Shown here: positions 57,601-64,000 of the stretch, one piece after another
Layout: every line of letters begins with the position of its first letter
Numbering within the stretch: the stretch's first letter is position 1
Assembly (NCBI GenBank): GCA_029168955.1
Contig: JAPDOI010001224.1
Coordinates: 143,034-207,033, forward strand
Direction of reading: 5' to 3'
DNA from: Aplectana chamaeleonis
Lineage: Eukaryota > Nematoda > Chromadorea > Rhabditida > Cosmocercidae
DNA: 64,000 nucleotides
Notes under the pieces: generated by a model
The model's database searches: none
What the model was told of the DNA's origin: nothing
Seen by the model: only the letters and a program-made list of their open reading frames with translations
Program-made: the position numbers and the translations under genes

Positions 57601-60600
57601 TAGAAAGTGTGCGGGACCCAAGGTAGAGTGAGCCGAACGCCGAAGAAAGTGTGCGGGACACAAGTGGGAGTGCGCAGGACGCCGTAGAAAGTGTGCATGA
57701 CCCAAGTGGAAGTACGCAGGACGCCGTAGAAAATGTGCGGGACCCAAGTGGAAGTGCGCAGGACGCCGTAGAAAGTGTGCGGGACCCAAGTGAGAGTGAG
57801 CAGGACGCCGAAGAAAGTGTGTGGGACCCAAGGTAGAGTGCGCCGGACGCCGTAGAAAGTGTGTGGGACCCAAGGTAGAGTGCGCCGGACGCCGTAGAAA
57901 GTGTGCGGGACCCAAGTGGAAGTGCGTAGGACGCCGTAGAAAGTGTGCGGGACCAAGGTAGAGGGCGCCGGACGCCGTAGAAAGTGTGCGGGACCCAAGG
58001 TAGAGTGCGCCGGACGCCGTAGAAAATGTGTGGGACCCAGTAAAGTGCGTAGGACGCCGTAGAAAGTGTGTGGGACCCAAATGCGAATGCGCCGGACGCC
58101 GTAGAAAGTGTGCGGGACCCAAGTGGAAGTCCGCAGGACGCCGTAGAAAGTGTGCGGGACCCAAGGTAGAGTGCGCCGGACGCCGTAGAAAGTGTGCGGG
58201 ACCCAAGGTAGAGTGCGCCGGACGCCGTAGAAAGTGTGCGGGACCCAAGGTAGAGTGCGCCGGACGCCGTAGAAAGTGTGTGGGACCCAGTAAAGTGCGT
58301 AGGACGCCGTAGAAAGTGTGTGGGATCCAAGGTAGAGGTAGCCGGACACCGTAGAAAGTGTGCGGGACCCAAGTGGGAGTGAGCAGGACGCCGAAGAAAG
58401 TGTGCGGGAACCAAGTGGAAGTGCGTAGGACGCCGTAGAAAGTGTGCGGGACCCAAGGTAGAGTGCGCCGGACGCCGTAGAAAGTGTGTGGGACCCAAGT
58501 GGGAGTGCGCAGGACGCCGTAGAAAGAGTGCGAGACCAAGGTAGAGGGCGCCGGACGCCGTAGAAAGTGTGCGGGACCCAAATGCGAATGCGCAGGACGC
58601 CGTAGAAAGTGTGCGGGACCCAAGTGGAAGTGCGCAGGACGCCGTAGAAAGTGTGCGGGACCCAAGGTAGAGTGCGCCGGACGCCGTAGAAAGTGTGTGG
58701 GACCCAAGGTAGAGTGCGCCGGACGCCGTAGAAAGTGTGTGGGACCCAAGGTAGAGTGAGCCGGACGACGTATAAAGTGTGTGGGACTCGAATGCGAATG
58801 CGCCGGACGCCGTAGAAAGTGTGCGGGACCCAAGTGGGAGTGAGCAGGACGCCGAAGAAAAAGGTGCGGGACCCAAGTGGAAGTGCGCAGGACGCCGTAG
58901 AAAGTGTGCGGGACCCAAGGTAGAGTGCGCCGGACGCCGTAGAAAGTGTGTGGGACCCAGTAAAGTGCGTAGGACGCCGTAGAAAGAGTGTGGGATCCAA
59001 GGTAGAGGTCGCCGGACACCGTAGAAAGTGTGCGGGACCCAAGTGGGAGTGAGCAGGACGCCGAAGAAAGTGTGCGGGACCCAAGTGGAAGTGCGTAGGA
59101 CGCCGTAGAAAGTGTGCGGGACCCAAGGTAGAGTGCGCCGGACGCCGTAGAAAGTGTGTGGGACCCAAGGTAGAGCGCAGGACGCCGTAGAAAGTGTGCG
59201 GGACCCAAATGCGAATGCGCAGGACGCCGAAGAAAGTGTGCGGGACCAAGTGGAAGTACGCAGGACGCCGTAGAAAATGTGCGGGACCCAAGTGGGAGTG
59301 CGCAGGACGCCGAAGAAAGTGTGCGGGACCCAAGGTAGAGTGCGCCGGACGCCGTAGAAAGTGTGTGGGATCCAAGGTAGAGGTCGCCGGACACCGTAGA
59401 AAGTGTGCGGGACCCAAGTGGGAGTGAGCAGGACGCCGAAGAAAGTGTGCGGGACCCAAGTGGAAGTGCGTAGGACGCCGTAGAAAGTGTGCGGGACCCA
59501 AGGTAGAGTGCGCCGGACACCGTAGAAAATGTGAGGGACCCAAGTGGAAGTGCGTAGGACGCCGTAGAAAGTGTGTGGGACCCAAGGTAGAGTGAGCCGG
59601 ACGACGTATAAAGTGTGTGGGACTCGAATGCGAATGCGCCGGACGCCGTAGAAAGTGTGCGGGACCCAAGTGGAAGTCCGCAGGACGCCGTAGAAAGTGT
59701 GCGGGACCAAGGTAGAGGGCGCCGGACGCCGTAGAAAGTGTGCGGGACCCAAGTGGAAGTGCGCAGGACGCCGTAGAAAGTGTGCGGGACCCAAGGTAGA
59801 GTGCGCCGGACGCCATAGAAAGTGTGCGGGACCCAAGGTAGAGTGAGCCGGACGCCGTAGAAAGTGTGCGGGACCCAAGTGGGAGTGCGCAGGACGCCGT
59901 AGAAAGTGTGCGGGACCCAAGTGGGAGTGCGCAGGACGCCGTAGAAAGTGTGCGGGACCAAGGTAGAGGGCGCCGGACGCCGTAGAAAGTGTGCGGGACC
60001 CAAGTGGAAGTGCGTAGGACGCCGTAGAAAGTGTGCGGGACCCAAGGTAGAGTGCGCCGGACGCCGTAGAAAGTGTGTGGGACCCAAGGCCGAGTGCGCC
60101 GGACAACGTAGAAAGTGTGCGGGACCCGAGGTAGAGTGCGCCGGACGCCGTAGGGAAGTGTGCGACACCCAAGTGGGAGTGCGCAGGACGCCGTAGAAAG
60201 TGTGCGGGACCCAAGGTAGAGTGCGCCGGACGCCGTAGAAAGTGTGCGGGACCCAAGTGGAAGTGCGCAGGACGCCGTAGAAAGTGTGCGGGTCCCAAGG
60301 CAGAGTGCGCCGGACGCCGTAGAAAGTGTGTGGGACCCAAGTGCGAGTGCGCAGGACGCCGTAGAATGTGTGCGGAACCCAAATGGGAGTGCGCAGGACG
60401 CCGTAGAAAGTGTGCGGGACCCAAGGTAGAGTGCGACTGACGACGTAGAATGTGTGCGGGACCCAAGTGGAAGCGCGCCGGACGCCGTAGAAAGTGTGCG
60501 GGACCCAAGGTAGAGTGCGGCCGATGACGTAGAATGTGTGCGGGACCCAAGGTAGAGTGCGCCGGACGCCGTAGAAAGTGTGCGGGACCCAAGTGGAAGT

Positions 60601-63600
60601 GCGCAGGACGCCGTAGAAAGTGTGCGGGACCCAAGTGGGAGTGCGCAGGACGCCGTAGAAAGTGTGCGGGACCCAAGTGGAAGTGCGCAGCACGCCGTAG
60701 AAAGTGTGCGGGACCAAGGTAGAGGGCGCCGGCCGTCGTAGAAAGTGTGCGGGACCCAAGGTAGAGTGCGCCGGACGCCGTAGAAAGTGTGCGGGACCCA
60801 AGTGGAAGTGCGTAGGACGCCGTAGAAAGTGTACGGGACCCAAGGTAGAGTGCGCCGGACGACGTATAAAGTGTGTGGGACCCAAGGTAGAGTGAGCCGG
60901 ACGACGTAGAAAGTGTGCGGGACCCAAGTGGAGGTGCGCAGGACGCCGTAGAAAGTGTGCGGGACCCAAGGTACAGTGCGCCGGACGCCATAGAAAGTGT
61001 GCGGGACCCAAGTGGAGGTGCGCAGGACGCCGTAGAAAAAGTGCGGGACCCAAGTGGAAGTGCGCCGGACGCCGTAGAAAGTGTGCGGGACCCAAGGTAG
61101 AGTGCGCCGGACGCCATAGAAAGTGTGCGGGACCCAAGTGGAAGTGCGCAGGACGCCGTAGAAAGTGTGCGGGACCCAAGGTAGAGTGCGCCGGACGCCG
61201 TAGAAAGTGTGCGGGACCCAAGGTAGAGTGCGCCGGACGACGTAGAAAGTTTGCGGGACCCAAGGTAGAGTACGCCGGACGCCGTAGAAAGTTTGCGGGA
61301 CCCAAGGTAGAGTGCGCAGGACGCCGTAGAAAGTGTGCGGGACCCAAGTGGAAGTGCGCAGGACGCCGTAGAAAGTGTGCGGGACCCAAGGTAGAGTGCG
61401 CCGGACGCCGTAGAAAGTGTGCGGGACCCAAGTGGAAGTGCGTAGGACGCCGTAGAAAGTGTGCGGGACCCAAGGTAGAGTGCGCCGGACGCCGTAGAAA
61501 GTGTGTGGGACCCAAGGTAGAGCGCAGGACGCCGTAGAAAGTGTGTGGGACCCAAGGTAGAGTGCGCCGGACACCGTAGAAAATGTGAGGGACCCAAGTG
61601 GAAGTGCGTAGGACGCCGTAGAAAGTGTGTGGGACCCAAGGTAGAGTGCGCCGGACACCGTAGAAAATGTGAGGGACCCAAGTGGAAGTGCGTAGGACGC
61701 CGTAGAAAGTGTGTGGGACCCAAGGTAGAGTGAGCCGGACGACGTATAAAGTGTGTGGGACTCGAATGCGAATGCGCCGGACGCCGTAGAAAGTGTGCGG
61801 GACCCAAGTGGGAGTGAGCAGGACGCCGAAGAAAGTGTGCGGGACCCAAGGTAGAGTGCGCCGGACGCCGTAGAAAGTGTGCGGGACCCAAGTGGAAGTG
61901 CGCAGGACGCCGTAGAAAGTGTGCGGGACCCAAGGTAGAGGTCGCCGGACACCGTAGAAAGTGTGCGGGACCCAAGTGGGAGTGAGCAGGACGCCGAAGA
62001 AAGTGTGCGGGACCCAAGTGGAAGTGCGCAGGACGCCGTAGAAAGTGTGCGGGACCCAAGGTAGAGTGCGCCGGACGCCGTAGAAAGTGTGTGGGACCCA
62101 AGGTAGAGTGCGCCGGACACCGTAGAAAATGTGAGGGACCCAAGGTAGAGTGAGCCGGACGACGTATAAAGTGTGTGGGACTCGAATGCGAATGCGCCGG
62201 ACGCCGTAGAAAGTGTGCGGGACCCAAGTGGAAGTCCGCAGGACGCCGTAGAAAGTGTGCGGGACCAAGGTAGAGGGCGCCGGACGCCGTAGAAAGTGTG
62301 CGGGACCCAAGTGGAAGTGCGCAGGACGCCGTAGAAAGTGTGCGGGACCCAAGGTAGAGTGCGCCGGACGCCATAGAAAGTGTGCGGGACCCAAGGTAGA
62401 GTGAGCCGGACGCCGTAGAAAGTGTGCGGGACACAAGTGGGAGTGCGCAGGACGCCGTAGAAAGTGTGCGGGACCCAAGTGGGAGTGCGCAGGACGCCGA
62501 AGAAAGTGTGCGGGACCCAAGTGGAAGTACGCAGGACGCCGTAGAAAATGTGCGGGACCCAAGTGGGAGTGCGCAGGACGCCGAAGAAAGTGTGCGGGAC
62601 CCAAGTGGAAGTGCGTAGGACGCCGTAGAAAGTGTGCGGGACCCAAGGTAGAGTGCGCCGGACGCCGTAGAAAGTGTGTGGGACCCAAGGTAGAGCGCAG
62701 GACGCCGTAGAAAGTGTGCGAGACCAAGGTAGAGGGCGCCGGACGCCGTAGAAAGTGTGCGGGACCCAAATGCGAATGCGCAGGACGCCGAAGAAAGTGT
62801 GCGGGACCCAAGTGGAAGTACGCAGGACGCCGTAGAAAGTGTGCGGGACCCAAGTGGGAGTGCGCAGGACGCCGAAGAAAGTGTGCGGGACCCAAGGTAG
62901 AGTGCGCCGGACGCCGTAGAAAGTGTGTGGGACTCAAGTTAGAGTGCGCCGGACACCGTAGAGAATGTGCGGGACCCAAGTGGAAGTGCGCAGGACGCCG
63001 TAGAAAGTGTGCGGGACCAAGGTAGAGGGCGCCGGACGCCGTAGAAAGTGTGCGGGACCCAAGTGGAGGTGCGCAGGACGCCGTAGAAAGTGTGCGGGAC
63101 CCAAGGTAGAGTGAGCCGGACGCCGTAGAAAGTGTGCGGGACCCAAGTGGGAGTGCGCAGGACGCCGAAGAAAGTGTGCGGGACCCAAGTGGAAGTACGC
63201 AGGACGCCGTAGAAAATGTGCGGGACCCAAGTGGGAGTGCGCAGGACGCCGAAGAAAGTGTGCGGGACACAAGTGGAAGTGCGTAGGACGCCGCAGAAAG
63301 TGTGCGGGACCCAAGGTAGAGTGCGCCGGACGCCGTAGAAAGTGTGTGGGACTCAAGGTAGAGTGCGCCGGACACCGTAGAGAATGTGCGGGACCCAAGT
63401 GGAAGTGCGTAGGACGCCGTAGAAAGTGTACGGGACCCAAGGTAGAGTGCGCCGGACGACGTATAAAGTGTGTGGGACCCAAGGTAGAGTGAGCCGGACG
63501 ACGTATAAAGTGTGTGGGACCCAAATGCGAATGCGCCGGACGCCGTAGAAAGTGTGCGGGACCCAAGTGGAAGTGCGCAGGACGCCGTAGAAAGTGTGTG

Positions 63601-64000
63601 GGACCCAAGGTAGAGTGCGCCGGACGCCGTAGAAAGTGTGTGGGACCCAGTAAAGTGCGTAGGACGCCGTAGAAAGTGTGTGGGATCCAAGGTAGAGGTC
63701 GCCGGACACCGTAGAAAGTGTGCGGGACCCAAGTGGGAGTGAGCAGGACGCCGAAGAAAGTGTGCGGGACCCAAGTGGAAGTGCGTAGGACGCCGTAGAA
63801 AGTGTGCGGGACCCAAGGTAGAGTGCGCCGGACGCCGTAGAAAGTGTGTGGGACCCAAGGTAGAGCGCAGGACGCCGTAGAAAGTGTGTGGGACTCAAGG
63901 TAGAGGGCGCCGGACGCCGTAGAAAGTGTGCGGCACCCAAATGCGAATGCGCAGGACGCCGAAGAAAGTGTGCGGGACCCAAGTGGAAGTACGCAGGACG

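Larger units (their letters stand above)
24881..64000. repeat. 42-bp satellite array, about 930 units, runs off the window
   Basis: Head-to-tail units share the core GCCGTAGAAAGTGTGCGGGA, followed by a variable half such as CCCAAGGTAGAGTGCGCCGG, CCCAAGTGGAAGTGCGCAGG, CCCAAGTGGGAGTGCGCAGG or CCCAAATGCGAATGCGCC. The consensus is about 64% GC and about 64% purine on the plus strand, with several CpGs. Most units are 42 bp. Recurrent shorter types are GGACCAAGGTAGAGGGCGCC (41), CCCAGTAAAGTGCGTAGG (40) and AAGGTAGAGCGCAGG (40). I saw no foreign insertion in 39 kb. The unit's inverse contains no stop codon, which explains minus-strand reading frames of up to 4,883 codons. Function unknown; pericentromeric or other heterochromatin is only a guess. 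Confidence 0.97.

Noticed and set aside
25170..63025. Plus-strand frames reading CAGRRRKCAGPKVE or DAVESVRDPSGSAQ repeats
   Set aside because: By-products of the period. They end wherever a TGAGCC or short monomer occurs and have no start or splice context.
24876..63858. Giant minus-strand reading frames (up to 4,883 codons) as a repeat-protein gene
   Set aside because: All three frames are equally open because the 42-bp unit has no stop on that strand. Monomers of 40 and 41 bp change frame freely, no splice or start context distinguishes one frame, and the frames overlap each other.
24881..64000. CRISPR array
   Set aside because: The units are contiguous with no unique spacers, the host is eukaryotic and there are no cas genes.

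Overview
This is a eukaryotic window, most probably from a nematode (inference). The genes on its left side have short GT-AG introns of about 40-260 bp with TTTTCAG-type acceptors. There are many small terminal-inverted-repeat elements and one RTE-like LINE fragment. No prokaryotic gene organisation is visible. I read no known protein family with confidence, so gene names are left empty.

Layout. Bases 1-23,960 are unique DNA with small spliced genes on both strands, interleaved with mobile-element debris. The best gene models, in which intron phases agree across junctions, are a six-exon minus-strand gene (10,794-11,821), a four-exon plus-strand gene (21,985-23,226) and a minus-strand gene ending at 23,371. 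Further coding blocks lie at 449-1,503 (+), 1,808-4,008 (-), 6,104-6,487 (-), 7,495-7,865 (+), 13,387-13,896 (+), 19,173-19,276 (-), 19,367-20,092 (+) and 20,245-20,344 (-). Several of these carry a single-base frameshift, a missing acceptor or an in-frame stop. They are either decaying genes or places where a long-read consensus is wrong. Between them lie elements with readable target-site duplications: TTAA (piggyBac-like), TTA (PIF/Harbinger-like), and two with 9-bp duplications (Mutator-like).

Bases 23,999-24,830 are a near-perfect 832-bp palindrome, with about 350-bp arms (2 mismatches) around a 132-bp TA run. From about 24,881 to the end of the window is one uninterrupted head-to-tail satellite, about 39 kb or roughly 930 copies of a 42-bp, GC-rich, strand-asymmetric unit. 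It shows variant monomers and higher-order repeats (one clean 18-monomer, 750-bp period), and it runs off the right edge. Because 42 is a multiple of 3 and the unit's reverse complement has no stop codon, the minus strand is open for thousands of codons in all three frames. I do not regard those reading frames as genes.

The most interesting point is the left border. Two to three degenerate 42-bp units (23,858-23,960) sit on the other side of the palindrome. One of them overlaps a good 3' splice site and the start of an exon of the minus-strand gene at 23,371-23,883. The satellite may therefore have grown from, or into, an intron-exon junction of that gene. The palindrome and the array lie exactly where that gene's upstream exons should be.
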